A DNA stretch of 64,000 nucleotides, taken from contig NC_057925.1 in NCBI RefSeq assembly GCF_018873765.1, positions 57,982,970 through 58,046,969 on the forward strand. The letters are read 5' to 3'. The notes under the pieces are model-generated. The model was not told the DNA's origin, ran no database searches, and saw nothing but the letters and a program-made list of their open reading frames with translations. Position numbers and translations under genes: made by a program. Position 1 is the stretch's first letter. Each line of letters begins with the position of its first letter. This document shows, one piece after another, positions 12,432 through 23,480 of the stretch. The stretch comes from Telopea speciosissima. Taxonomy: Eukaryota > Streptophyta > Magnoliopsida > Proteales > Proteaceae.

Positions 12432-12735
12432 TGTTATGTGTTGATATACATTGTCCCGGCCCTTACCTCACAGCTCGAGTTGTTGGGATAAATGGTTTTC
12501 TCATGGTATTAGAGCCAAGAGGTCGGGTGTTCGATATCTGGTAAGTACGAGGGGTTTGTATTGTGCCCTTACGCGTTGGTTGTGCCCCCTTAGTGCCACA
12601 TGATGGTGTCATGTGCAAAGCCTTGTGTGTGTGTGTTTGTGGGCCTGCACGTGCGGAGGAGGTTGTTATTTGTTTATATACATTGTTGGGGCCCTTACTT
12701 AACAGCTTGAGCTTTTGGGATAAGCGGTTGTAACA
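12432..12735 (+). mobile_element. SMART/TRIM LTR element with 72-bp LTRs (304 bp)
   Basis: Two diverged direct repeats of equal length, 12432-12503 and 12664-12735, both start TGTTAT and share ATATACATTGT, GGCCCTTAC and TTGGGATAA. The first is followed immediately by TGGTATTAGAGCCAAG (12504-12519), a primer-binding site complementary to the 3' end of initiator tRNA-Met. The second is preceded by the purine tract GCGGAGGAGG (12654-12662). These are the signals of a complete LTR retrotransposon with only about 160 bp inside and no protein. No clean 5-bp target duplication is left. Confidence 0.7.
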
Positions 12736-13089
12736 ATAACAAAGCAGAGTGTTAGAAGTCCAGGATCCTGTAAGCCGATTAGAGAAGAGGAAGGAGAAGA
12801 GAGGAGATAAGAGAGAAGAAGAGAAGAGAGGGATCGAGACAAGCAGCCAAGGGGAGGAGGCTACCTGCGGCTAGTTTATAATACCTAGCCACAGGCCTCT
12901 CCCTCAATATATATAATCTCCCAAAAAATAAAGGGAGAACAAATGACAGAAATTCCCCTAGAAACTCAACACACAGAATATCCCATGAAGCAAGTATATA
13001 GTAGAGCGTACCTTGGCCGTAGGACTTAAATTCACAGAATGAGAGTGGGGATCACCCTAGAAACAATAATTATTCTAGGTACATATGAG
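12736..13089. other. intergenic, GA-rich
   Basis: Contains a GAGAAGAG-rich stretch (about 12783-12840). No gene seen. Confidence 0.4.
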
Positions 13090-13450
13090 CATAGTTGTCA
13101 TGGCGATCCAAGTCGGTGGAGGGGTGTCACGTCGATATATCGACATGTCGCCCGCCATGGCAACGCCATGACGAGCATGTTGACCATGTTTTATTTTTTA
13201 TTTTCTCTATTTTTAATGTTTTAATAGATGTATACTCAAGCCATGTTTTATTTTTTCTTTATTGTTTCTCAAGTTTTAAGAAGAAAATTCAGAAATCGAA
13301 GAAGAAATCGAAGAGGGAAAGAAGAAATCGAAGAGGGAAGAAGAAATCGAAGACAGGAAGAAGAAATCGAAGAGGGACGCCATGGCGTAGGTCGCCATGC
13401 AACCTTCTCCAGCTCCAGGACGCCATGGCACCGACGCCATGACAACTATG
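13090..13450. mobile_element. hAT-type miniature element with perfect 8-bp TSD (361 bp)
   Basis: Perfect 16-bp terminal inverted repeats, CATAGTTGTCATGGCG, bound the element. A perfect 8-bp duplication, CATATGAG, flanks it (13082-13089 and 13451-13458). Subterminal GCCATGGCG/CGCCATGG motifs occur near both ends. The middle (13275-13378) is an array of AAGAAATCGAAGAGGG-like units. There is no transposase. This is one of the best-preserved miniature elements in the window. Confidence 0.88.
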
Positions 13451-14419
13451 CATATGAGACCAGAGAGAGAGACCCATTGGATTATGATTTGTTGGGATTG
13501 ATCTGAACTGCTTTACTGGTCTTTAAAACCTTGCTCACCAGTGTGCACTGATGGCTTCAGTGAGAATCGGAAACCAACCACCCACAGGAATACAGGATAA
13601 CAAACCCTGCAGCCTGGTTGATAATGTTCTCAGAGCCTGTTCACAAACAGAAATGATGAAGGTTTACTTGACCTTGTGGTTTTATATCTAGGAAAAATTA
13701 CCTTTTCCCCTTTCTCTACTCAGTTGGAGATTTTAGCAAGTGACATGTAGCTGGATAGATAGTAGAGGGTGGATATAGAATGATAGACGGATGAAAGATT
13801 ACATAAGCTGATGGTTTATCTTTAGGCAAAATTATCTTTTCCCCTATCTTTTAGTTTGAACAGCCTCAACATTCTTCCTAACTATCCGCCTGCTATGCTT
13901 ACCTGAACACTTCAAATTATGAGCCATATCCTCCCGATGCTTCATGTAAACCAAATAGAACACCGGATATGCAATCCTTGCCATGCCCAAGTTGAATCCC
14001 TTACCATTTTCAGGTAGCATAACCCACCAGTTCTTTTCCATTCTTCAGCCAATTAGCCAACAGTGCAATCGGGAATTCCCCATCCATTTTTTGCAATGGT
14101 AGGACTGGATCTCTTTCATGATGGAAATACTGAAGTAAATACTTGAGTATTATAGGCATGTTTTTACATTTGCTTTTAAGTATTGACTGCAATGCTTGAG
14201 TGAGATGAAGAACCTGTCTAGACTCCTGAGGATGGGAGGAGGGTTTGTTATGTATAGCTGGGTCAATTATGATAGGTCTATCTGTTAATTTTTATTGGAG
14301 TTCATGAATGCCACTCATTGCCAAGGAGCTCCCACATTATTTCCCAAGTTCTTATGAACAACATTGGACTTGGTTCATTTTTTTTATATTTTTTCCTCTT
14401 TGAAATCCAATTCAATTGT
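13451..14419. other. intergenic, no gene seen
   Basis: Short ORFs on the minus strand (13844-14192) show no recognisable domain. Confidence 0.4.
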
Positions 14420-14965
14420 ATTTAAAAGGAACATACCATTGTGAAGAGGGTCTGGACTGATTGTGGATGAAAATGTAAAAATGATGTTTTTTTGTTTAGT
14501 AAGATAACTAGTATTTTTAAAATCTAAACCTATTTGGTGTTGGTGCATTTTTTATATTGGTATTGCTTTGAGAACTGATGCAATTGTATTGAGTGGAGCA
14601 ATATACCAGAGGAAGAGCATCGGGAACTGATTGTGGATGAAACTGGCATATGAGTCTTTGGGATCAAATGCCTGGGGGTGAAAAATGATTTCTGTTTGAT
14701 ATTGTACTTTGCATTTGTTCAAATCAAATCTATTTTTGCTGGTAAAACCCTTAATGACACTGCTGCATTTTTTACATTTTTATTGTTCTGAAAACAAGCA
14801 GAAATTTATTGAGTAAAGAAATATACCAGTGGAAAGACGATCAGGAACTGATTGTCCATGAATAACTATAATAGTTGTAGTCTTTGGGTCAAATGCTTAG
14901 GGATGAACAATGACCCTTTCTGTTTGGTATGATAATTTATATTTGTTTGAATTAAACCTATTTCG
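14420..14965. repeat. three diverged tandem copies, about 170-220 bp each
   Basis: The segments starting near 14434, 14604 and 14823 share the order ATACCA, GACTGATTGTGGATGA or a close variant, CTTTGGGTCAAATGC, TCTGTTTGGTAT and AAACCTATTT, then GCATTTTTTA before the next copy. Copies differ by many substitutions and indels. No coding frame is shared between them. Confidence 0.7.
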
Positions 14966-16499
14966 GCAGAAAGGGAGTGTGTAGAGACTTGCTGTAAGCT
15001 ACTATTTTTGCTCTCATAAATGACTGCCAAGTATGACCAGATCGTATATATGAAATTGTATAGTCACAGTTGCCTTCTGTGTTGGGTTATGCAATCAAAT
15101 GGACAGTATGCTTGTCTTGAATTATTCATGTAATATGCTTGTCTTGAATCTTTCAGAGTTTACATGATGGGGGTACTTTCACCATCTGTATAAGATGAGA
15201 TGCTTAAATGGAGATCCCAAGATTCCAATGCTACTTTAATGAATAGTTTTCTTGGGAGATACTAGATCATGATGACAATGTGATACTATCTCGGATGTTT
15301 TGGACTTCTTAATCAATAAGAGTTGTTTTGTTACTTGAGCAGATATTTTATTTTGGCAGAATGAACCCAAAATAAGATGGCTGTTGAAGCAAATTATTAA
15401 GAAAATCAAATCACAATGTCTGTCTATGGAGTTCCTCATTGTTGTATTTATTTATCAAATTTTGATTTGGATTCCAAACAAGCATTCGTTGTTAGGAAAT
15501 TATTTGAAACAGCTATGTGCATGGTGAATTAAGTTTTGAATGGTCAGATTCATACATCAATCTCATCTCCCCCACACGTGTATTTTGACTTGAATACTTC
15601 TCGGTTGGCTCCTCCGTTCTTACTAAATCAATGCCCTTCCATTGTTCTATTTGTAATGGCAAAATGATGTCATTAGAGGAGGTTGATACTTTGATGTTTT
15701 ACTCAACAGTTTGGAAAGATTGTGCTCAGGGGTACAAGTTTCACGATGCAAGTTCATGATTTCTTTGCTTTAATTTGGATTAAGAGTAAGTTCCTGGGTG
15801 AGGAAGCATCAAAACTGGTGTAATGAGGTTTATTTATGGTTTCAGTTGGACTTTTTAGGAGCCGAAGATATTGTTAGGCAGCCACTGACAACTTACATTG
15901 GTTATTTGATTGGTTTTTTTTTTGGATGAAACAACAAAGTGTAATCATACAGACCACAAACCAACTACACACCAATCCCAAAAGGTTAACCGACTTTTGA
16001 GACCGAGGAATGGTAGATATACAGTGGGTGAATATGGTCTTTATTTAGTTTAGATCCTCTTTTCAGTGGGTCCCTCTCAGATTGGCTGTTGTGGTGCAGT
16101 AATGAGGATTAGCCTCAACCTGATCCCAGGGAACTCTTTTCCAATATTTATGTTGAATCAATATTCAGACTTTTACCCCTACAAATGCGCTACTCTGCTA
16201 ATGTAGAGGATTAGATCTCCAATCTCCTTGTGGGGTCGGGGAAGAGAGAAGATGGACACTTGAGACCAACAATTTTTTCCTGTTTTGGGTAGTGGAGTGT
16301 CTTTGTGGGTTTTGGTACCCAAATGAGCTGGGTCATGTTGGATTCCAACAATATGGTGGAACCCGCCTCAATAGTCAATATTAATCCATTCTGGTGATTG
16401 ACCCACTCGTTCAAATGGGTTTAGAATCCAATCAATTTAACCTGATAAAATCTTTTTGCAACTTAATGTGGGTGTCCACATGAATCATGTTTTGCCATT
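14966..16499. other. intergenic; T-tract at 15918 may be a LINE or SINE tail
   Basis: No gene was seen. At 15918-15950 a T tract is followed by GGATGAAACAACAAAG, the reverse complement of a typical plant LINE 3' end (TTTCATCC plus A tail). I could not find a matching target duplication. Confidence 0.35.
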
Positions 16500-16549
16500 C
16501 AACTCTATTTAAGAAATTATTATTTGTTAGCTTTGTCAACTCTGAAGTA

Positions 16550-17770
16550 TTCATATAATCTGCCTTCTCAAATTGTTTAAAAAGACCAAACTACTTTGAT
16601 CCAGCTGTTCTGGTAATTGGTTTACCATATTACTTCAGGTAGCCAATCCAAGTCTCTGAACACTCTCTTCTAATGAATTGTGGACGAGGACCAGGTTCAG
16701 CATTCCAGGTCAAAAAGAACATGAGCTTCCTGCCCAAGACTGTGACCTTAAGAGTGTCGGATCAATAAGATCCATGGTCCAACCCAAGTGGGTTCCATCT
16801 GATCACTTTTCAGCCAAAGAAGAGTGATTGATGAGCCTTTGTCTCTCTTTGCCGCATGTATATGTACCCATATAAGCCACAAAGTTTGGGCCATGAACGA
16901 ATTTATGATAGGGAGTACCAAGTTTCTTTTCGAGCTCGGCACCATTGGATGTCACACCTTCCACATGTCGAGTTCTCAGGCCTGCTTTACAGTGCACTGT
17001 CCAGTGGATAATAATGGCAACTTTTCTTTTACTTCTCCTTTGTCCCTTTCTCCAAAAATTTACTTTTATTCCCTTGAACTGCTGTTGAGATAGAAAGGTT
17101 AGATGAAATGGAGAATACAATGAGAGAGTTTTCCAAGTCCTACATATATGTTCCTATCTCACAAAGTTGCTTTAATTATTTCAGTTTGTTGCTTTTCTTC
17201 GTATTCTTAATTAAGCAATCATCGCATTAAAGCATTAGAATGATCGTGCACGGTGCTGTACTGCATCGTGCGGCGGTTGCAGAGGCCATGTGCACCATGT
17301 GGAGCCTGTTGTGCCACATGGCCTCTGCTACGCCGCACGATGCAATACAACACCGTGCAATTATTGGAGAGGATAACGATTCGAGGATAAAACAATGTCT
17401 CAGTGGTTGGCTGGCAAAACAAAGCAAATAATGACCTTTGTCTTCCCTTTATCTGATTCTCTCTCTCTTTTTTTTTTCTTAACAGCAACAGATCGCTATT
17501 TGGGCTTCTAGCACCTGCACCAGCACGGGGCCAATGAGAATGCACGCACGCAGCACGAGGGCAAGAGATGCAATTTTTTGATTTCATGGGAGGGGGGAGG
17601 GTAGGGCACTACTTTCACATGTTTCCGTGTCTAGGTGCAGAAGCCACACGGGTCACGTTCTTTTCCTTTTTTTCTTATTTCTATTTGGAAAAAGTAGTCA
17701 TTTTATGGTCCAATTAGATAAGGTTATGTAGTTCATACATAATTTTGCCACGTGGTAAGATGATGTGATG
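16550..17770. repeat. duplicated intergenic block, copy A1
   Basis: This block is a diverged match to 34980-37780. Shared landmarks include AAAAGACCAAAC followed by GGTTTACCAT, GTCCAACCCAAG, CTTTTCAGCCAAA, GAAATGGAG...ATGAGAGAG, TAAAGCATTAGAA, and ATGG(T/C)CCAATTAGATAAG. Copy A1 carries the hairpin at 17247-17359 and an extra stretch (about 17459-17667) that the other copy lacks. Confidence 0.6.
17247..17359. repeat. 113-nt foldback hairpin, miniature element or MIRNA-like
   Basis: Two 49-nt arms (17247-17295 and 17311-17359) are near-perfect inverted copies. They begin TGCACGGTG and end CACCGTGCA, with a 15-nt loop. The pairing has only a few mismatches and one bulge, and it is GC-rich in an AT-rich setting. 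The related block near 37570 lacks it, so it was probably inserted. The symmetry right to the ends favours a foldback miniature element. A young inverted-repeat MIRNA or siRNA precursor is the alternative. I do not recognise the arm sequence as a known plant miRNA. Confidence 0.6.
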
Positions 17771-18359
17771 ATTCTAATTGAGGGATACAAAGGACATCAT
17801 CTGAGCCATATATTAGTATGATCCTCCGATAGTTCTACCATAAACTTGGATTTTAAAAACTTGGTGAACTCTAAGTGGACTAAAACTTGACAGGTGGTTA
17901 GGGGACTATATGGTGTCCACGAAATAGCGGCCTGATCTAACGTGCTACGTGGCAGATTTATGAACCGGTCAAATAAAGTCAACTGATGGTTGATCAGACC
18001 AGTAAGATAAACTTCACACTGTTTATTTATCAGATAAAAGTTTATTGTGGGGGAATGTACCACCCATGTCAAGACTCATACATCAATCTCATCTCCAAGA
18101 TTTTCATCCTCTCAAGTGCGGTGCACCTTTAAAGTGCATTGGACGGTGGCCCCATACGAAAGTGTGCTAAATAGTTCACTTAAAAACCTGTTCTAAAGAA
18201 GGTTATAAGATTCTAAATGGAAGTAATAGAAATTCATTTTCAACACGAATGATTACAAAACGCCACCTACATTGAAGTTGTGTGCATACTTCTGCCTGTC
18301 CAATTGATTCGGGAATTTTTCGAAAACCTTCTCTACATCAATCTGTAAATCAATGCCGT
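17771..18359. other. intergenic, no gene seen
   Basis: No coding signal was recognised. Confidence 0.4.
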
Positions 18360-19420
18360 CAGAGAAATTTGGTCCAGATGATAGTGCATGTTTGAACCAT
18401 TCTGGTCCTTAAGGTAAGGCCTCAAAGGTTCTAATGTTTATTCATCCAAAGAAACAAAAAGAGTGAGTTTATTTTAAATAGGACAATCGGATCAGGGGTG
18501 AACCAACTCCCAATACTAGCTAGCAGAACATTGCTGTGAAATGTCCATTTAAAAATCTAACTTGCATTTTGTTTCCTTTTTTATACTGATATTAGCAGCA
18601 CTAACACTAAACTTGAGAAGAGGAACTAAATAAAATGTGGCAACAAAAATGTTTAATGGATTACGACAATGTTATTGTACCTGGTTCAATCCCAATTTAT
18701 TTTTGTGATTGATCCAATGGTTCAAAGGGTTAAAATTAAAGCCAATCAACTCAACTCAGAAAAAATCTTATCCCATCAACCAAATGAGGACCGGAATGGT
18801 GGTCCAATGACCTAGCTAGCTACACCTCGTCCTAGAAAACATGCAAGAATACAGTTGATCCAATTGAGCTTGCTCTACACCTCATCTTAGAAAATATACA
18901 AGGATAGAGTTGGAGTAACCATCTGGGTTTCCCCAAAAAAGAAAAGAAAAAAAATATGGGTTGGCCCCTATTTGATAAAAATCCAGAATTTTTACATTTT
19001 AAAATTGGATCGAATCCCCCATTCATCGAGGGGCGAGAGAGGGTGAGAATAGGTATCAGGAGAGTAATTTGAAACACACAAAAAACCTAGGATGGTGGGT
19101 AAAACATCCGCTATGGGTGGAAGAAAACTTTATTCTTTAAATTTGTCATTTTGATAACAGGAATTAAGAAACCACCATAGCCATTGGTTTCTCTTCATTA
19201 TTTATCAGGAGTCTAAGCATTGATTCATTTCTTCACTTTAAATGAATGGAATAAATGAATCCAAGACTTTTACTTTTTAAAGGTAATGGGAACCAGAAGC
19301 ATTGCTTTCTTTCTTCAGTTTCGTGAGTGGAATAAAAAAGTTTGTGTAAACTTCTTTTCTTATCTATGTGGGCTTCTTGCCTTGCAGTTTGGGGCTTAAG
19401 TTAGGTTGTTGCCCCCATTT
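18360..19420. repeat. duplicated intergenic block, copy A2, upstream of the NLR fragment
   Basis: This matches 32930-33790 in diverged form (GTAAATCAATG, ACCATTCTGGT, TAAGGCCTCAAAGGT, GAAAACTTT and other landmarks). ATTCTGGT at 18399-18406 is the unoccupied form of the site that holds the hAT element at 32997. Confidence 0.6.
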
Positions 19421-19602
19421 GATAAGAATCCAAAACTTGAAGTTTTTAAAAAGTAATCATTCAAACATATGGGAGCCAATTAAACCATTGGCTTATTATG
19501 ACATAAATATATATACTTTGGTTTTGCTGAGTGCAAAGAATAAATGAAGGCAACATGATACATGTACATTAACCCCTTGTTGATGGGTACCTCTTACTAT
19601 AA

Positions 19603-21043
19603 ATTTGCATATCTTGGTAACCACGCGTAGTGAAAAGGTTGCACAAATCATGCAGCCGAGTAGTAAATCACTTTACCTTTTGAAAGGGTTGAATGAAAAT
19701 GATTGTGAATCATTATTCAATGAACGGGCATTAATTGGGAAGGCAATAAACCATCCCGAGGACGAGGACGAGCTAGTGATGATTAGGAAGCGTATAGTGA
19801 ACAAGTGTGGAGGGGTGCCTTTTGCTGCAAAGGCACTTGGAAGTTTGTTGTGTGATACAAGAGACAAAAAGGAGTGGTTGGATATCCTAGCTAGATACGG
19901 AAATTTGGAAGCTAGGTGAACAAGAACATGAAATCCTACCTGCTCTAAAAATAAGTTACAACCACTTGCCATCCCATTTGAAGCAATGCTTTGCCTATTG
20001 TTCTATGTTCCCGCAAGATTATAGAATATTACATGTTCCTGATTTGATCTGTCAATGGATGGCTCATGGGTTCATCATCAAACCACTAAGAAGAGGAGAA
20101 AGCAGCCACGCAACAATAGAGGACATTGAGAATAGGTATTTCAGGGAATTATTATGGAGATCATTCTTTCAAGAGGTAGAAGAAGATGATGTTGGCAACA
20201 TTAAGTCTTGCAAAATGCATGACCTGGTTCATAATCTTGCACGATGGGTCGCAGGGATGGAATGGTTGGAGGTACCTACACAAAAGTCCTCCTCCTCCTC
20301 CTCCTCCTCCTCCGCTGGAAGTAGTAGTACTCCTCCTCCAATAATATCATCATTGTCATCATCTTCTGTTGCTAATAATAATCAGGCGGCCGGGGGCTGG
20401 AGCCGGGGGAGTCAGACGTCACATGGTGTTTAATGTGAAGGCTAATGACAAATTAAATCATCCCCCAACCTTTAATCTTCGGTTGTGAATCTCAAGTTAC
20501 TTTCCAAGTTTGCTTTCGGTGCTGGGAATACAACATCTCACCTCTCTCCGAATTTTGACAATCCATAGTCTTCAAGAATTGGTGTCTCCTCTGCCTGAGT
20601 GCCCTGCCCCTGCAACACTAGAAGAGCTACACATCGACAACTGTCCAAGTTTGGTGAGCTTACCAGACTGCTTCGTTGTGAATCTCAAGTTACTTTCCAA
20701 GTTTGCAATTTGTCATTGCAATAATAAGTTGTCATCTCTACCGGAAGGGATTCGACGTACACCTCATTGCACTGAAACGGCTATACATTGAGGGGTGTTC
20801 AGAATTGACAACATTACCTGAGGGCTTGGGAAGTCTCTCATCCCTTGAAAAGCTTGAGATTTCAGATTGCTCTAAGTTATCGTCTCTACCAAAAGGGATT
20901 CAACACCTCTCTCTGCATTGAAAGAGTTGAAAATTCATTAATGTCCATCTTTGAGAGCATTACCCGATGGTCTCCAAACTCTGGCATCGCTTGGTGTTGT
21001 AATTGAAATTTCGGATTGTCCGAATCTGTATTCTTCCAAGTGA
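19603..21043 (+). pseudogene. NB-ARC-LRR disease-resistance gene fragment
   Basis: This is the C-terminal half of a CC-type NBS-LRR (RGA-like) resistance protein, truncated and frameshifted. From 19605 it reads HILVTTRSEKVA (RNBS-B), CGGVPFAAKALGSLL (GLPL motif), then a frameshift near 19890. A second frame from about 19900 reads LPSHLKQCFAYCSMFPQDY (RNBS-D) and MHDLVHNLARWVA (MHD motif). A (TCC)n run (20288-20313) then gives poly-serine and the frame stops at 20433. LRR-like segments follow in several frames (CPSLVSLPD, KLSSLPEGI, LEKLEISDCSKLSSLP), ending in a stop at 21041-21043. The P-loop and N-terminus are absent. A 32-bp exact repeat (20482-20513 and 20675-20706) marks a rearranged LRR unit. 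It is not translatable as one protein. Confidence 0.85.
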
Positions 21044-23199
21044 CTTTCCTGAAGAGGTCTCCCTCTCATAGAAGAAGGCCGGTTATACTACTTAATTGTA
21101 GCAGCTACTACTACTACTACTACTTTCAGCCCAACTGAGCAGCTACTCCCTCCCTGGGATTCAAAGCCTCTTTATTTGAAGGAATTAACAAATTACACTA
21201 CTTCTCATCTTCTTCAGGTCTAACCCTCTCTCTCTCTTCCCCAACTCTTCTCTTTTTTTAATTTTTTGTTTAGGGAGATAATTGCTTCTTGATCGTCTTT
21301 GCTTTTTTGCTTCTAATTTGCAGAAGAGAAATGTGCAAGGAACCAAAATCATTGGAACAAAGTCCAATACATGTCATGTGTGCTCAACTTCCCATCCAAA
21401 CAATTGGGAATTTTAAGAGAAGTAAGGTAAGATTTTTTTTTGTTTTTTTGTTTTAATTTGTTTGAACATGATTATTTTCCATTTGATCTTTAGAGAGAGT
21501 TCTGTTTTTTTCAATCAAAGAGCGCTCTTTCAAGAACTCTCTCATCCCTACCCGCTCCCCTTGTCGTATTCTTAGCTCATTTTTCTTCTACTATTCCTGG
21601 TTAAGCTCAAAGTTTTTGGTTATTTATACAAGAATACTCTTCTTTCACTTGATTATTGCTATGGCTGCCCTTTTCTTTACAAGTGCTCCTAATTTTATTT
21701 TTTTTTTCCTGAATATTCCAATTTTAAATGGTTTAGCCATATTAAGTTGTTTATACTGCCATATCTATTTCTTTAGCAAAGTTATAAATTTTCAAAAAAA
21801 AAACAAAAAACCTCTAGGTATATTCCACGTACCATAGCCATATTCCAAATTTTTTGCATTTATCCCTCTGAAAAGTGAAAACAACACCGTCTTCTATATA
21901 CTGTCCACTTTTATACTCGATAATTTTTCTTAAAAAAAATTCTTTATTTATGTAAATTATATTATTTTTCCATTTGTTTCATACATTGTAAGCCATTACA
22001 ACCCCAAGTTATTCCCTTAAATTGATTCTCACTGAAAATCAAGGACCAAATCTGATCTCCACTTACAATTATTACTGAAGTCTTAATGAATTTAACAATC
22101 CATATCCTCTTATTGACAAAAAGTATTTTATGGTGTTAAAGAGTATAGTTCTACAAAATTTCACCCGCTATTTTATCGAATTTAAATCAATGATCATCAA
22201 ACCCAGTTAAAAATGGAGATGATGATATGTTATAAAAAACAATCTGACTAGATGCTAATGACAGGCTAGGTAACAAAGACACCAGCAGAGGTGTCAACAA
22301 TATTCTGAATTCTGCTGGCGCTGCACTTCTGGATCATCAGTTTAAGCTTAACCAGTCAACAAAACAACTCAACCTGTCTGCTTTGAGTGGTGAGATGATC
22401 CGAAGCCCTGGTGCAGAGGTGGTGGTTGCAAATCCTGTAGCGAGCTGTTTGCATGATCGATCATGCCTGTTATTTAGTATGGGTATGATTCTTGAATATA
22501 TTAAACTTATGATTACTCTATAGTATTGGGCCAACTTTATTCACTTTTAATAGCATTATTAATAGCATTTTGATTCGAATATCTTCTCATCTGTGTATTG
22601 ACAGTGACACAAGTCCAATGGTAGAGATTTGAAAAGCATAATTTTTCTGACACTTGTTAAGGTACTATTCAGATTTGGATAAAAATCCTTTCCAATTCTC
22701 TAATCTGTGCAATGCTAGTTTCACAGTGCGACATGTGGCACAAACTAATAGTGGTTGAAAAAGCTGTGCATCATTTTGAGCATTCCAACCCGTTTTACGT
22801 ATCGGATCCTCTCTACCTGATTAGAAGGTAATACAAAATCTGAGAAAAACCCTTTCAAATCGTGACTTTCCCTGTCTCTCTGTTAATCTCCTTCCCTCCT
22901 TCCCACCATGCTAGAAGGGAAAACCCTCGAGGGTTTTTGGGATTCAGACTAAATCCCAACTTTCCCTCTCTCCCGTATCATCTCGTTCCCGCCATTGTCG
23001 AGCTTCAGATGCTCTGAAACCAGTTGCTGTGATCTAGGGGTTTGGGGATTCAGACCTGCGAGCTGCTAGAAGGGAAAACCCTCGAGCATTGGATCATCTC
23101 CTTCCCACCATTGCTGTGTTGTCTCAGATTTCCATTATCTCAGTATTGTTCTTCACTGACCCTCTCTCACTCGACAAACGAAACCAGATCTTGTAGGTA
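21044..23199. other. intergenic, no gene seen
   Basis: A CTACTACTACTAC run lies near 21107. Two AAACCCTCGAG stretches (about 22922 and 23077) mark a local imperfect duplication. No conserved ORF was seen. Confidence 0.4.
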
Positions 23200-23480
23200 A
23201 TCTTGTATTCTTTATTTTTAGCCTTATTTTGCTGCATTTTACTTCATTTTCAAGCCTCATTTTGATGTCTTGATCAATCGTTTTAACATGAGCAGAAAAG
23301 TTATAGAACTTTGCTAATTTGCTGCACTTTACTTCATTGAACAGCAGAGCCAAAATTTGTTTTCCTGTCTTGGTCGGTTATAATTCACTTAGTGGTCCTC
23401 CTAATTTTACTGCATTTTACCTCATTGAAGAGCAGAGCCAAAATTTGTTTTCCTGCACTCTACTTCGTTCAAGAGCAGAA
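23200..23480. repeat. imperfect local tandem repeat
   Basis: Three units share GCTGCATTTTACTTCATT-like sequence. Two of them share GCAGAGCCAAAATTTGTTTT (about 23343 and 23433), a period of roughly 90 bp. Non-coding. Confidence 0.6.

Noticed and set aside
12504..12545. Possible tRNA gene or tRNA-derived SINE
   Set aside because: The similarity is the complement of the tRNA-Met 3' end placed directly after an LTR, so a primer-binding site explains it better; no cloverleaf.
13275..13378. Direct repeats resembling a CRISPR array
   Set aside because: Units of AAGAAATCGAAGAGGG are contiguous with no unique spacers, inside a plant miniature transposon.
17219..17587. 122-codon ORF on the minus strand
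   Set aside because: It runs straight through the inverted repeat at 17247-17359 and has no recognisable domain; open by chance.
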